64,000 bases of DNA from Melampsora larici-populina 98AG31 (GCF_000204055.1 NW_006768768.1:808071-872070); one strand, 5' to 3'. Counted from the stretch's first letter, positions 48,111 to 61,862 are shown. The notes: generated from the letters alone by a model not told the origin. A program made the numbers and translations.

Positions 48111-49789
48111 ACTATACAATTAAATGGAATTCAATTGTTATGCAGTACCTACCCATTGTTATGTACAACTGTTGACTAGAGTATCAAAGACATTCCAGTG
48201 ATCTCCATAACTAAAAGCTTCAACCTGTTGTCTTTGTTGGATGCAGCACCCATGAGTTTCTTTTGATGAGACTCTTTGATAATCTATTCAATTACAAACC
48301 CATGATTGTTTTAATCAAATCTTGGGCCAGGATTCCAAGTGACTGGCTGTGATTGACTTAAGTGCAACACAAAGGCATGTTTCTGTGGTTTACCACTAAA
48401 TTTCAAAGATGGTAAAGTAGTACTACCTTCCTCCCCAGTTGATTAAACTTTTCATTTGCTGTGTTTGATTTTTCAACCTGTTTAGACTGGCAAAGATGGG
48501 CTTGAGTCAAGTTTGTTCCATGGGCAAGGTGAAGCAGGGAAACACATTGGATTTGGTCCATGTGCACTAATTGTAATATAGTCAATTGACAAAATCAGGC
48601 AGGAGTGGTAAGGCATTCAGGAACACTCTTGGTGGTCAAGATAGATCACTTTGCCTCTGGATAGTAGATGATACCCAACAAACTTGGCTCAATCCCTTTA
48701 CTGAACAACCAAATGAACATAAATTGGGTTTTTCATAAAAGATCTTATAGGAAGTTGTAATTAGCAAAGAAATCCTCCTTTTATAAAACTTATACAAACT
48801 TTTAAAAATCACAAATTCAGGCCCATAGCTACCCACAGCAAGGTATGACTTTTTGTTTCCAGAATTATCACACTCTCATTCCTATCTCAATAAATTTATT
48901 AACCTACTTAACCATTCTTGTAAACCATTTTCTTCAAAGGTATTTTTCCAAAATACTTGAGTATCTCCATCCATTCTTTATGTAAAAAATACATCTTGAA
49001 CCATGAGAAAGATGGTATGTAAAAGGTTGTAAAGCTCTTGAATCCTTATGACATAGGTTGTTCATATTCAAAACAACCACCATTGAGAATTGACATTAAA
49101 GCTTATATGTAAGCTGCATCTCATGGTACTCTTGCCAAATACAAAACCCACCTGTCTCACCAAGTTCAAGGGAAAAACCGGACCTATATAAGTTTTTTTA
49201 GATTTCAACAAAACTAGAAACCCTCTTATTCTCACAACTCTTTCAATTACCTTTTACTTGTCTTATATGTCTTATTCAAATCAAATCAAATCAAATCAAA
49301 CCAAACCAAATCAAAAAAATAAATAAATAAAAATCTAAAAAAAAATCTAAAAGGAAAAAAGTGTGTTCTAATTCATAAATAAATATCCAAGACTTCTTTA
49401 AACTTTGTAATGTTTAAAACCCCATTCAAGAGAGAGAGAAAAAAATACAAAAAAACCAGGACAGAGAGACAGAGAGATAGAGAGGAGATATATGTGTTTG
49501 GAGAAAAAGACATGAAAGAAGAAACCAGAATGGTAAAGAGAAGAAAAAACGAGAAATAGAGAGATGAAAGAAATACAAGTAAGCAAGCCAGCCAAAAAAA
49601 AAGAGTCATCAAGAAAAATGTAAAAAAAAAAAAAAACTTATTCAAGCAAACCCGAATCAAAAACAGGAAAAAAAACCAAAGCAAAAAAAAAAAATATGTT
49701 TTAAAAACCAAACCAAACCTTACAAGATTTTTTTCGCATCTGATCAGATTTCAAGAAAACCAAAAAAATTGAGAAAACCAAAAAAAGGT
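48111..49789. other. Intergenic region with A-rich end
   Basis: No gene is supported. From 49,270 to 49,785 the DNA is strongly A-rich (tcaaa and aaat microsatellites, A runs at 49,620 and 49,685), the probable 3' region of the following minus-strand gene. Confidence 0.4.
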
Positions 49790-51553
49790 TCAAGTATGAT
49801 AAGTAGTAGAAGGATTAGATAAATTCCAATCATGAAATCCTTCAGGTTGACTAGTAGATCTACTCCTAAACCCCGACCCAGAACCCGAAGTAGAGCCCAG
49901 TAAGTTTTGGTGTTCTAAATTCCTAGTCGAAAGTGGATGATGAGGATGGATAGCAGAAAGTTGATAAGAAGGATGTAAAGCAGCAGCAGCAGCAGTAGCA
50001 GAAGAAGAAGTGGAATTAAACCAAGTAGGATTCGAAGAAGAACCAGAAGTAGGATGAGCCCAAGGATCGAGAAGTAAATCGTGTTCTTGATTAAGATGGG
50101 GTAAGAGATGAGAAGGATGTGGTGAATGATTTGAAGAAGAGTTGGGATGAAACGGTTGTGCTAGGTCTCCCCATGTAGTACAGGTAGGAGGAGCCGACAT
50201 AGGTGGTGGTAATAAACTGGAAGATGAATGTGAATGAGAATGAGAGGTAGGAATCGATTGAAAGCTTGGATGTGTGCTTGTACTTGATGGTAAATCGGTT
50301 AAAGTATATGAACTTAATTCAGCCAAGAAATTCGAATCTAATGGAGCAGGTGAAGATAAGTTGGGTATGAGAGGTGAAGTGGATGTTAAATGATTCTGAT
50401 TGGAATTCGATTCCCAACTATGATTCAAGACTTCCGAAGGATTCTGATGATTATGATTAGGATTAGGATTAGCAGATGGTTGGACCAGATTAGATGGATA
50501 TTGATTCCAATGTGGCGGTAAACTTATAGATTGACGTGGTTGAGTGGAGAAGGGAAGTGGATGATAAGTTGGATGATTGGTGTTACAGGGAGATTGTTCA
50601 TCGATCGCTGATAACGAAAACCCTCGTTCTCTTGCCGGTCTTGATCTTGATACTTGAGGTGATGAAAAATAAGGTGATGGATTAAATGAACTAGGTAAAT
50701 TGATACTTGGTAAAGATGAATGAGTGGGAGTAGGTGGTGTGGTATTCGTTGAACTGATCGAATTCCGATGATTTCGTTTCTTGGATTTAGTCGCTTGTCC
50801 ATCTTCTGGTCGAGTATGTAATCTTAAATGTCGATTGAGTGTATCTCTATTTCCACAAAACAAAAACACAAAAAGGTTAAATTAGAAAACAAAAAAAGTC
50901 TTGAAATTTGGAAATTAAATAATGCACTGACTGTCTAGCAAAGGTTTTAAGACAAACTGTACAAGTATATGGTCTTGCAAGCGTATCTAAAGATTCAAAT
51001 TCCATTCATCAATTTCAAATGATTAAGAGTTTTCAAGAAAGATGATGATCGGATCAGACTCACGAGTTCTTTCATGTCTTTGACAATGTTCTAATTTTTT
51101 AAATGTCATACCACAAAATGAACATTGAGCCGGTGGTTTGATTGGTTTAGTATGACTAGTATTGTTTGAAGAAGATGAAGAAGTAGATGGTTTTCGATCT
51201 GATTTGGAGTTGATCGGAGTTGAAGTGTGATTACTAGTAGGTTTTGATGATGAAGTGTTAATGGTTTTTGCTGTAGTTGTTTTTGTGGTTGATGAAGAAG
51301 TTGAAGAAGATGGGAATGGTAAAGTAAGTTGATTTGTTTGAATGGGTTGATGATGATTTGAAGGTGATTGAGTAGTAGTAGTGGTCATTTTGTGAGGTGT
51401 AGTAGTTGAGAATTGTGAGATTGGTATGAGATCGTTAAGATATGAAAATGATGGTGTGGTGTTGGTGGTGGTGTTGGTAGTGTTGGTAGTGATGATAGGT
51501 TGTGATTGTATGGTTTTGATTGATTTTGATTTGATTGTGATTGGTTGTTCCAT
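49790..51553 (-). CDS. C2H2 zinc-finger transcription factor with two central fingers
   Basis: Exons 51553-51064, 50986-50932 and 50846-49790 join in phase to 533 residues. Residues 1-143 are Thr/Ser/Asn-rich. Finger 1 is residues 144-164 (CSFCGMTFKKLEHCQRHER, closing His contributed across the intron), linked by TLARPYT to finger 2 at residues 172-192 (CTVCLKTFARQDTLNRHLR, then LH). Both follow C-x2-C-x12-H-x3-H. A basic stretch TKSKKRNHRN follows, then a 330-residue Ser/Pro/His/Asn-rich tail with polyalanine (ATAAAAAL). The fingers belong to the common fungal type whose linker runs from one finger directly to the next; presumed nuclear DNA-binding regulator. The A-run of about 40 bp upstream (51,636-51,670) may lie in its promoter or leader. 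No target genes can be inferred. Confidence 0.85.
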
Positions 51554-51635
51554 GTCAATTTGAATTTCTTTTGTTGATCACTCTTTTCAAATTCAAATTC
51601 AAAAATCAAAATCAAAGAAACTCAAAACCAAAAAC

Positions 51636-51672
<37 letters not shown>

Positions 51673-54267
51673 GATCTAATTTTTAAGTGATCTAATTTTT
51701 TTTTTTTTTTTAGATTAGATTTCTTTAAATTCGTTTCTATTTTTTCGATTCAAATGGTTTTTTTAAACTGTGGCGTTCTAGGTTGAGTGGCGATGAAGAA
51801 AAGAAGAAAAAAGAAACTTGACTACCATCCGATTGTACAGGACTACAGTTGAATCAGACTGTGTGTAGTCTTGATTCAATCAAACAAGTTTGATTGAGAA
51901 TTTAATCGAAATGATAATCAATAAGTAAATTGTGATTGTATATAACTAGGAAGGTCAAGCTGATAATCTGATTTATGGTGATGAATCATGAGAAAGATCG
52001 GATTCGGAAGTTGTATTGATTGAAGTTTTAAGTTCAAACCATTCTTCATTCTGAGTTTTTAAAATACAACTCAAATCACTAACCTGCGTAGTCGAACGAA
52101 CTGTGCTCTGCTTTTATCTTTCCGATAGGCTTATCTCAAGAATTCAATACTATAAATTATATAAAGAAGATTTCATCTCAGATTAGAATAAGTTTTTGAA
52201 ACAATTGATTGTATGATTTTGTACTTTACCTTGTATTTATCACAACTTCAATCAAGATCTCAACTGATTTTCTTTTTGAAATCTAAAATCAACAACAACA
52301 AAATCAATCAATCAATCAATCAATCGAGAATCATGGGTAAGAAAAAAAAGAAGTACTAATGATACAAACTTCAGAAATTCACCAAATCAATTCTTGAAAG
52401 AAAAAGATTCTTTCGTAATAAAATTTCTTTAAATCTGTTTGCTTATTAAATTACATAAATTTAATAATCAAATTGAAATCCTATCTTTTCTTGATTTCAA
52501 TCAATAGATTTATCTCAAAAAAAGAAATCTTAAGCAAGTAAAAAGAACAAAAGAACAAAAGAATAAAGCTTTCTTTGATTTTCAAACTGTTTTGATTGGT
52601 TTTGATTTGATTTGATTTGGTTGAAGATGAGGATGGTAAAAGCAGCAAATAAAAGATCGAAACCGAATGATGATTTTAAAGAAAACCGATCAACACCACA
52701 ACTCTTACATAAAATTTCTTTTGTTTGTTTGAGTAACTAAAGAAACCAAGAGTTAATGAATTCAGTATAGCTTTAAATTTATATACTATTTAACTTTATG
52801 TGAACTCATTAATATATTTCCATCTTGGTTACCAACCCTTCGGTTGACTTGACCACCTTTTTTCTTTTACAAAAAAAAATCTTCATCCTTTTGTATCTAC
52901 AATACATTATCATTATCATTCATATATATGTATATATATATAGTCTTATCACTCGGGCGGATGAGACTTTGGAACACGAGTTTATCAATTCGTATTTCAT
53001 TTCTTGAATCTTATGAATTTTCAAGCTTCTTTACTCTTTATTATACAAAAAGAAAGAACTCTAAAATAAATTTCATTATACATTCAACTACAATGTATCC
53101 ACACAACTTCCTCGCTGTCGTTGTCGCTCCTTCCATCGGTGTCTCTTTCTCGCTGATTCTTGATCCATAATGGATTTTCATTTTGTACATCTTTTCAGCA
53201 TTTTTCATTCTAAACTTCTCATGGTAAACCAACAAAAAAAAAACCCCGTTCACTTTGAATGATCTGCTATCACGGATCTATCAATCTACATGTTTCTTTA
53301 TCATCGTGTTCATTTCCAATCAAGTTGATCAATTAATTAATTAATTTTATCATCAAGTTAACCATGAAGAAATCGTACAAAAAAAAAATTCCATATGCTT
53401 GAGTGTTAGTGATAGTCATACATAACTGATCAGAACTTCATGATCTTAATTATTCTTTTATCAAATTCTCTTACTTCCTTTGCATGATCATGACATCATT
53501 ATAAAATCAAAATCATTTGATCTTTAGAGTATATACCTATGTAAATCATATACTTGATGAAATTCAGAAAAACACCGAAACCTTTACTAAAAGTAACAAA
53601 CTTCAATCGGAACTATTGAGCTTTGAATTTATATTCTTTGAGATCATTGGGAAAAAAATCAATTCAAGAATTCAATCTTTAGTTTATCTTTAATTCTTTT
53701 GTAAATCGAATCCCAAAAACCTCAACCTTCCTTAGGCTTATCTATATTATATCCAAACAATCAAGTATGTATCTACACATATACAAAAATCACACACACA
53801 CACGTATTAAAGCTTCAAAAACCTCTTCTTCTTCTTCTTCAATGTAATGCAATGGTGATCACTGATCAGGAGACATCATCAAACTAGATAAATCATCTAT
53901 TCTTATCAAAACTCATGATATATGTAAAAGTACATCATCATCATCATCTTCATGATGAATTGATCTTCTACTCATTCAAGTTTTTAGTTTATTGAATTCT
54001 CAAGTTTTCTTTAACAAATTGGGATCTCATCATTTGATCATTAAATACTTATATATGAGAGATATACATACTCATCAATCCAATTAACAAAAAGATAAAA
54101 AACTTTGTTTTTAAAGAAAGAATCAAATCCGATTAAAAAAATCAATCAAGAACCCATTAAAAAATCAGAACTCATCTTTCACACACACGAGCATATTAAT
54201 AAGAAAACAACACAGGAAAACCCCATTTCTTCAATTCAAGAAAGCCTCATCTTAGGTTTCCAATCAA
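51554..54267. other. Intergenic region, long A and T runs
   Basis: It contains an interrupted A-tract of about 40 nt near 51,636-51,670 followed by a T-tract near 51,700, and simple repeats (tcaatcaatcaatcaa near 52,305; tatatata near 52,930; cacacaca near 53,793). No reading frame with coding character or splice structure found. Confidence 0.45.
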
Positions 54268-57092
54268 TCAATCCATCAATTTTCTTTTTTTGGATGGATT
54301 CATGAAATCTTCTTCATCAGATTGAGATTGATCATGATCATTAAGGAACCCATCGATTTCTTTTTCTTCTGCTTCATTCACTTCTTGAGCAATAGTAGGA
54401 CTCGATTCAAGTTTCGGTTGAAAAAAGTCTTCTAAACTGGATTCCGAGAATCTAGGTACAGCTGATGATGATGATGATGAAGGTGTTGAAGTTTCAAGAA
54501 ATTGATGATCACTACTTGGTGGTGATTTATGTGATTCTTCTGAAGATGAGCCTAGATTTGACGGGTTTTTGAACTTGGTTACCGGTGGTAGATCTTCATT
54601 CATTTGATGAGAACTAGTTGAAGGTAAACTATCTGGATCTTTTGAAGAGAGACCTAGATTGGGCGGATTTTTGAACTTGGGTACCGGTGGCACATCTTCA
54701 TTCATTTGATGAGAACTAGGTGGTGGTGAAGTATGTGAATCTTTTGAAGATAAGCCTAGATTTGACGGATTTGAGGTTGAAACAGGTGGATCGTCTGAAG
54801 ACACGCCTACATTTGACGGACGGTTGAATTTGGGCACTGGTGGTATATTTTCTCGATATTGTGAACTAGATGGTCGCGAGATACGTAAATCTTGAGAAGT
54901 CAATTTGGGTTTCGGATCCGTAAATTTCGGTACAGGTGGTATGTTTTCAACTTGATGAGATCTAGATGGTGGTGATAAATGTAAATCTTTAGAAGCTGTA
55001 TCGAGTTTTGACTTTGACTTTGTGAATTGAATAAGTGCTGATGACTTTGAAATTGGTTGAGAACTAGATGGTCTTGACATTTTCGAAACTTCCTTTACAT
55101 TTGAACTCGAGAATTTAGGTACAGGTGGTAATAAAATTTGCCGATTTCTAACAAGTGATAGATTCAATTCATGACTTAACCATCTGGTCATGGGTTTGAT
55201 GTCCTCAACATCCCAATATTTCTCAGACATTAATCTTCCTTGATCTGATAACCAATCCTGCATTTCTTTGTTTATGAATGTTTCTTCAAGTCGGTTCTCA
55301 ACTTGAATTTCTTCAAAGGTGGAATAAATTATATAAATCCAATTATGAATAAACTCTGCTTTGATGCCTTCACGTACTTTTTCATCTAAAAACATCAACA
55401 TATCTTTACTTAGCTTGACTTCGATTTCAGGATCCATATGTTCTAAAATGGTGGACCAGGTTCTCATGGGCAGTAGATATACATTAACGATTTGATCAAA
55501 ATTTTGACCTGTACTACTTGATATCACATCTCTTTGGACCACTTGTAAATATGATTCACTTAGATAAGTTGCGAATGGATGTACATTTTGAAATGATGGC
55601 TGTTTCAACTTGAGGGTGGATTCTAACTGCTTCAATAATAGACGACTTGCTCGATCAATCATGAGGCGTCGAAGTGTTTGTCTGATTTCTCCAGAATGGA
55701 TGGGTGTGATTCGATTCCACTCTGATTGATAATCTGACGGACGTAAACCTGATAAAGCACACCTAAGAAGAATTACATCTTGTCTATATTGTTGGTATTG
55801 ATTGAAAAATAGCCTTCGATGTTGACCATGATGTTCAGCCCTGAGATACTCAAGAGCGGTATGTGGTGCTTGATTGGTCCTTACAAGACCCTCATAAAAA
55901 TGATGAACCTGATTCCTCAAATTGACGTTGAACAAATCTTGAGTCAGTCTACCTAAGACATCAGATTGATCGAGCGCTGTGATAAATTTAGAAATTCGAA
56001 GTTCAATGTTCGTAGGATCTAAAATTGATCGTTCATAAACGGAAAGAATGTCGATAGGAAATTGACGCAGTACCAGATTGATAATCCAATCCATTGCACC
56101 TGAAATGTAACTATCATTGAGAATCGGTTTAGGATTGGTGTTAGCCAACAAACGCCAGAATTGAGCCCAAAGTGCGACAGTTCTAATCACAGGAGTTTGA
56201 GCTGGAATTTGTCGAGGTAAGATTTCTGGTAGATTGCGTCGAATCAGGAGATGGTTGATGATAGGATTAATCACTTTTTTCAAAAATTCGGTCGGAATTC
56301 CAGCTTTATTTGCATCAGCCAATCTCATTACCTCTAGTACACTGTCCCACGACTTGAAGAACTCGACACGAAAGTGTCTAATCAAATCCCTATTGAAAGG
56401 ATTTTCCATGTTGTCAATTTCAAGATCCAATCGAGCTTTAGCTTCTCGAAGTAATGGAGAATCTGCTGGTGTCAATGATTGTAACTTAGTATTGGGATCA
56501 AAACTGTTGATTGAATGGATGACTTTCGAATTGATAATATTAAGTTGCCCAGAAGGACGGGAAGATCCGATCGAAGTTGATGGCGAGTTATCTGAAGAAT
56601 GTCGATTTGACGTTGTTGGCATATGATCTGATGTGTTGATGTTGAGGATCGAACATCAATGAATCAATATAAAAGACCGTCGATGCAGGATAAAGAAACA
56701 ATATACCTGTGTCATGATGATAACGTAGTTGATTGTTTGAATCGGGATTTGGGATTGAGTTAGGACTTGAATAAGTGGGTGAATCTAAAGTGAGATCAAA
56801 TGGAATCATTAAATCAGTTCAAGGAAAAGTCTTGTTATCAAGTCGAGTGATGAACTTAACTAGAATCACTTTGTCCCTCCTTTGTTTGATGATCAGGTTG
56901 ATTATGAAGATCTTGATGACTGGGTATAAGATTGGAAGATAAATCAGGATTGGTGACTTGATGATTGATTTGATTCGTAATTTCGCCTAATTCTTCCTCG
57001 TTTGGTAATCTCATTCCCTTCACACCCAATCCACAAAACATTAAAACAAACATGAAAATCCAAAAATTAGAGCGAATCATCTTTTCCATCAT
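54268..57092 (-). CDS. Putative secreted repeat protein with C-terminal basic motif, paralogue A
   Basis: Exons 57092-56870, 56784-56707 and 56627-54268 join in phase to 886 residues. Residues 1-26 (MIRSNFWIFMFVLMFCGLGV core, cleavage after VKG) look like a signal peptide. Residues 125-600 form an alpha-helical domain with no family I recognise (MRLADANKAGIPTEFLKKVI, HLLIRRNLPEILPR, MRTWSTILEHMDPEIEVKL). The C-terminal third is built of diverged repeats around a PPVPKF core (at least five, spaced 25-40 residues, each with SRPSSSQ or SSHQ-like lead-ins). It ends SLEDFFQPKLESSP, EKEIDGFLNDHD and the basic KKRKLMD. The same order is present in paralogue B. A secretion signal together with a nuclear-type basic tail is unusual. 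Role unknown; a secreted, possibly host-directed protein is inference only. Confidence 0.75.
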
Positions 57093-58653
57093 TGGTTGAT
57101 CCTGATCCGGTTGTTAGGTTTTACTGATCAATCAATCGAACTTTCATGTGAGATTAAAAAGATTGGAGATCTGCTTCTTAGAATTCAATCGAGATGGAAT
57201 CTTATGATCAGATCTAACGAGCTTACAAGATAAATAAGTCATGAAACAAAAGCCTCATAGACTAATTTGGATGTACTCTTTAAACTTGTTTCCTGAGGAG
57301 AAACAATTAGATCTTTTTGCTTATCTTTTCTCAAATCACATCGTCGACTTCCAAACTATCAAATCTAGTTGCCGAAGTTAAAATCAAACATCAGTTTCAC
57401 TATATAGTATTTGAAGTGAATAGGTTTCTTTTCTTACTTACAAATGCTTTCTTCCTGAAACGATCTATGCAGCATCCTTGAGTCCACTGGTGCTTACATC
57501 AATATTCATCTTTGAAAGATTACGAATCTATCCAAGTTGTTTCAAATCAGTGCGTTTTAAGAATTTTTCATGCATAAGATCTTGATTCCCAAAACCTACG
57601 GAGTTACAAAATAAAACGTGGTCAATTAGGATGCATTCCACCAATTTCTTCAAAATGTAAAGGGTGAAGGCACTGACGTGATTCACGATAGCCGTCAAAA
57701 TTTAACCACTAGTTTATTTTGATAAGCAGAAGACCCGATCGACCAGAATTATCAAACGAGATATAGAAGGATATAGATAGCGCAAAGAAGTGGTAAACAG
57801 CTGCAAATAAATATATGATGTCACGTTCTTGAATTTTTCAAAAATAGCCGAAACTGACCCGTATATGTACATACCGAAACTGACCCGATATATATTACAA
57901 GCTTTACGGATAACCGCCCGGGGTAGCCTGGACCTCGGATACATACCGGTGTGTACCGGCCCACCTTTTTCGATCAGCAGCCTCAAAAAGACATTTAGCC
58001 CGAGAGTGCTTCGCATTCCAGGCTATTGTGCCGTGCTTTTGCACATTTTTTGTTTGCAACCAATAGAAAGGAAAATTTGAAATGACAACAATTTTGAAAG
58101 GAAAATTTGAGGATGGGCTGCGGGCTGTTGCGGGATACCAATCAATGTCATAACTTCAAGAAAGATGTGTACCACTTATTCAACTAACCCTAGATAAACA
58201 TGAGGACACTCCACCCTCAATGAGTGAGGAATTGGGTATATATTCATCATGTAAGCCGGTTCCATGAAAATAACACGTTTGTCCTATTGATGGTTTTTGG
58301 TTTTGGATTAAAGGGAAACAAATGAAAAAAGGATACACTCAAACATCAATTTGACTTCAGTCAAGCGTTGGTGATATTTGAAAAAGATCAGATACATACA
58401 ATAGTCGCATGAATCATTTGAAAAGAAAGACTTACGAAAAATTGAAATTAAATGAGAAAGTGATCATTGTAAATAAAGTAAGAGTCAATGGGACGTAATG
58501 GTATCCAATCCGGTTATAAGATAATATCAAGTCTTGATTTCTGACAATAAAATCCTCAGTGCTTCGCATGTTGAAGGCTCATCATCCTTCTCAAACATTT
58601 TCTTTCATTCTTTATATTTTTGTTCAACCTTCCAACTTACAATATCATCAGTC
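57093..58653. other. Divergent intergenic region
   Basis: It separates the starts of the secreted-protein gene (-) and the SANT-like gene (+), so it holds both promoters. A short direct repeat CCGAAACTGACCCG occurs twice (57,849 and 57,873). Nothing else identified. Confidence 0.4.
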
Positions 58654-60306
58654 ATGAAGAGAACCATAGGCGGTGTTAGCAAGGCGTCCGTTGACAATAC
58701 CTTTAGCCAAAGTTCCGAATCCCATCCAGGTGAGTTGTTTATGAAGCACATTGCATGTTATCGCCATTCTGATATCTATGAGTATGTATGATGTGCAGGT
58801 TTCAGAGGAGACCATAGCGCTCGGAGTCTTCTACCAACTTGCAATACTCCTGTACTTCCTTTAGCAGGTCATCACCCTTCTCGTGTTTGGCATCCTGGCT
58901 TTGCGTACTCTAATCAACAAAATCTTACGCGGCGAACTGAATATTGGGGTCAAAACCAAATACAAGAAAGTTCTTTCCACCATACTGAAAAAGCGCCTAT
59001 CGCGCTTCAATCACGACGCTTCCACAACAGTCAGCCCAGTGTCCAATGTAGTGTCCAACGTGTGGGCTGGAGTCCAAGTTTGATCAACCCCTGGCCAATC
59101 ACCTCACAGGTCTCATCTCGAATGATATACCCCCAGCCTACGGAAACCAAATCTATAACCTTTGACTCTAATCCGGCTAAGCCATCTGGCCATGATACAC
59201 ACCAAATGCGAGGGATTTCTTTCAACCATATTGAAGAACCTATCGAGCTGCAATCCCGACGCTTCGATAACAGTCGACCCTGTGTGCAATGTGTGCGCTG
59301 GGCTCCAAGTTTGATCAACCCCTGGGCAATCAACTCACAAGTATCATCTCGATTGATATACGCTCAGCCTGCGGAAACCAAGCCTATAACCTTTAATTCT
59401 GATCCTACAAAGCCATCCACCCGCGGCGCAAACTATAACAACGCTTCTCTTGAGCAACTCTGTAGATCATGGCTACATGTAGTTCAAGGTGGGGTGGTCG
59501 AAAAAGTACCACGGAAGGCCCCATTCTGGTTCAAAATAACCGCCGACTTCAATCAGTGGATGGATATCTCCCAGAATCGTTCTTTAAATTCACTTGAATC
59601 CAAATGGTCAAAGCTCAACCAGAGTATGTCTCGATTTGCCAGTTGTATGCAAAAAGTCAAGAAGCTGAGCCTGCAGGCGAACGACAAGACATCTATTCAC
59701 CTAATCGATGCCATGAAAATGTATCACGCCAATATGGGTTCTCGTTTCAAACACTGGAGGCCCTACAACCTTATCAAGGATGCTCCCGATTGGAAGAAAA
59801 ACCCAGTTTATTTAGAACACTGCCGAGAGTCCAATCAATTAGACTCATTCATTCAAGACGGAGTATTTGATCAAGATTCTTCTACCAACTCAAGTTCTTC
59901 TTCTGGCGATGCCGAAGACACCGAAGACGACGAAGACAACGACGAGGAAGACGAAGACGAAGACGAAGACAACGAAGACGAAGACAAAGACGAAGACGAA
60001 GACGAAGACGAAGACAACGAAGACGAAGAAGACTTCCAAACTATGGAACGCCCTCCAAAAAGATTCAAAAAGTGTGACACGATAATAGACGAACTGACTG
60101 ATCGAATTTTGGAAAACTCTACAATTGTGGCTCATTCGTTCCAACAGCTTGCGTTACAAGCAAGATTACAAACTGATACCCTTCAAAGAATGCTCCAGCA
60201 TTCAATTCTGACAAGTAACACCACCAATCTTGACCCATCAGTTCGCGCATATATAGAGGCCGAGAAAGATCTAATTATTAAACACCGAGCTCGTCGATGC
60301 TCTTGA
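58654..60306 (+). CDS. SANT/Myb-like protein with acidic tract, rust-type expanded family
   Basis: Exons 58654-58729 and 58799-60306 join in phase to 527 residues, starting MKRTIGGVSKASVDNTFSQS. Residues of about 70-225 are two tandem copies of a 77-residue unit (RVGWSPSLINPWPITSQVSS and RWAPSLINPWAINSQVSSRL). Residues 240-310 (LEQLCRSWLHVVQGGVVEKV, then FWFKITADFNQWM and SLNSLESKWSKLNQSMSRF) match the trihelix/SANT-like domain seen in plant NAM-associated and many rust proteins. MYHANMGSRFKHWRPYNLIK is the conserved follow-up. An ED-rich tract (about residues 396-437, encoded by a GACGAA microsatellite) precedes the basic PPKRFKKC and a C-terminal helix. Such domains derive from Harbinger-type transposon DNA-binding proteins; a domesticated or transposon-linked DNA-binding role is likely but not shown. 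Confidence 0.7.
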
Positions 60307-61064
60307 AGCCATTAGGCAGATCCTTACGGCGGGGGATCTTTGTGATTTTAAGTTGATATTGTATCAAAGGGAATGAGGAAATTTGAGATCTTCATCTTCA
60401 TCTTCCTGTGTTGATTCGTGATACGGTCTTTGTTGTTGTCCTTATCTTGTTTTCTTTCTCTTATAACAAACAGCTTCTCTTTTTTTGTCTCCATATCTTT
60501 TCAGTCTCATTTGAGAAGTCATCCATCAAAAGATACGGATAATGCTTTTTAGTAGCTTATACCATCGTTTTTATCTTTTTATCTTGTTTTTTTGTACATC
60601 GTGTCTTCACCCGCCCTCCGGCCTGCTCTCTCCAATATTCTGGTGTTTAGGCTAGTTAGGTTTTCTATTTCTCCGTGTCTTTTACCGCAACCTTTGCTCC
60701 CTGATTCACTTGTTTTGTACGTTGACCTCAAATTGACCTGTAGATATGTTTCCAGTATAGCCCTTAAGATGAATTGTTCTCCTACCATTAAAAAATGTGT
60801 TTTGTAGACTTTCTGCATTGGTATTTTTTCTCTTTGCAAACTCCATAAAAACTCACAAAAAACAAAACTTCAATGAAAGAGAAATCCAATACATAATTTG
60901 AAAAAGGAATGAGACAACTATATTCGCAAAAAAACAAGATATTATAGAGAATTGATTGATTTGCTATATTCAGCAAAAATAGTCATTCTATCATTTCATT
61001 CATCTCAAATCACTTCTTGATCAAAGTAGCCATGTTCAAAAGCTGAAAGGGGGATGTCAAGGAC
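60307..61064. other. Intergenic region
   Basis: 3' side of the SANT-like gene, T-rich. Short frames only; no gene supported. Confidence 0.4.
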
Positions 61065-61355
61065 TCACATATCATCTAATTTATCTCCCGCTGTACCTCT
61101 TAATTTAACACAATCCTTTTAAAACCAATCCGAACATATAAGCAGCCCAAAAATTCCCATAACCTTCAAAAAAGAAGTAAAGAATCTTAGCAATTCTTGA
61201 TTCTTCAAAAACAAAAAGATTGTGAGAACAAAGGTGACCTTACCATATCTTCGGTTGTCTAATTTTCAGCAGCCCAAGTTTTACCATCAGTTGTAATCTT
61301 TTCTGCTAATTGTTCTTTTCCATATCTTTTTGTTATTGATATCCATCTTCATCAA
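61065..61355 (-). pseudogene. C-terminal remnant resembling a GT90/CAP10-like glycosyltransferase
   Basis: On the minus strand the translation reads RYGKEQLAEKITTDGKTWAA then EN, stop, TTEDM, an apparent GTAAGG intron, AAYMFGLVLKG and, after a frame change, CVKLRGTAGDKLDDM with a stop. The A-E-K-x-G-K-W-A...EDM-x-x-YMF-L-L order resembles the end of CAP10/GT90 xylosyltransferase-like proteins. One stop and one frameshift within 290 bp and no upstream catalytic part indicate a remnant. The family call is tentative. Confidence 0.35.
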
Positions 61356-61862
61356 CTAAAAAGCAAACCGTCACACTATACAAGTGATATCTCAGAAATT
61401 TTAAAACCTGCCCGGGTTTGGAGAACAGAGTGATAGATTTGCATTTCAAACAATTTCAATCCATCAAATGAAAGAATCATATATTGAATCTCACTGTATC
61501 TATTAATGCGCGCGAGGATGATGAAGTAAATGAAAAAGGCAACATGAGGATGCCACTCAAGAATTACTGACAGTAACTTTTGTTTGAATATGATATCAAA
61601 TGGTCGTTTATAAATTTATACCATAAACTCAAACAAAATTCTATTTCAAGTGAAAGAAAAAAATAAAATAATTCTTTTGAAATAATGTATATAGATTCTT
61701 TCTATGAAAAAGAAACAAATGGAAGATGAAGAAATAAAGATGACACATCTGTACACATGAGCTCATTGATAAAAATCAATAAATCCAAAAAAGAGCCTCA
61801 AGAAGTGAACATTCCATCAATCAAATGCATAAATTACAAAATGTAAATTACTCTGCATTCAA
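61356..61862. other. 3' flank of paralogue B
   Basis: AT-rich, no gene supported; presumably the terminator region of the minus-strand gene. Confidence 0.35.

Noticed and set aside
49373..49711. Minus-strand frame of Phe/Leu-rich residues
   Set aside because: It is the translation of an A-rich tract; low-complexity hydrophobic frames arise there by chance.
52928..53170. Open frame ending MYPHNFLAVVVAPSIGVSFS...
   Set aside because: Only about 25 plausible residues in a T-rich region; the opposite strand is equally open. No support for a gene.
59871..60144. Ser-rich and Val/Phe-rich minus-strand frames
   Set aside because: Shadows of the GACGAA microsatellite coding the acidic tract of the plus-strand SANT-like gene.
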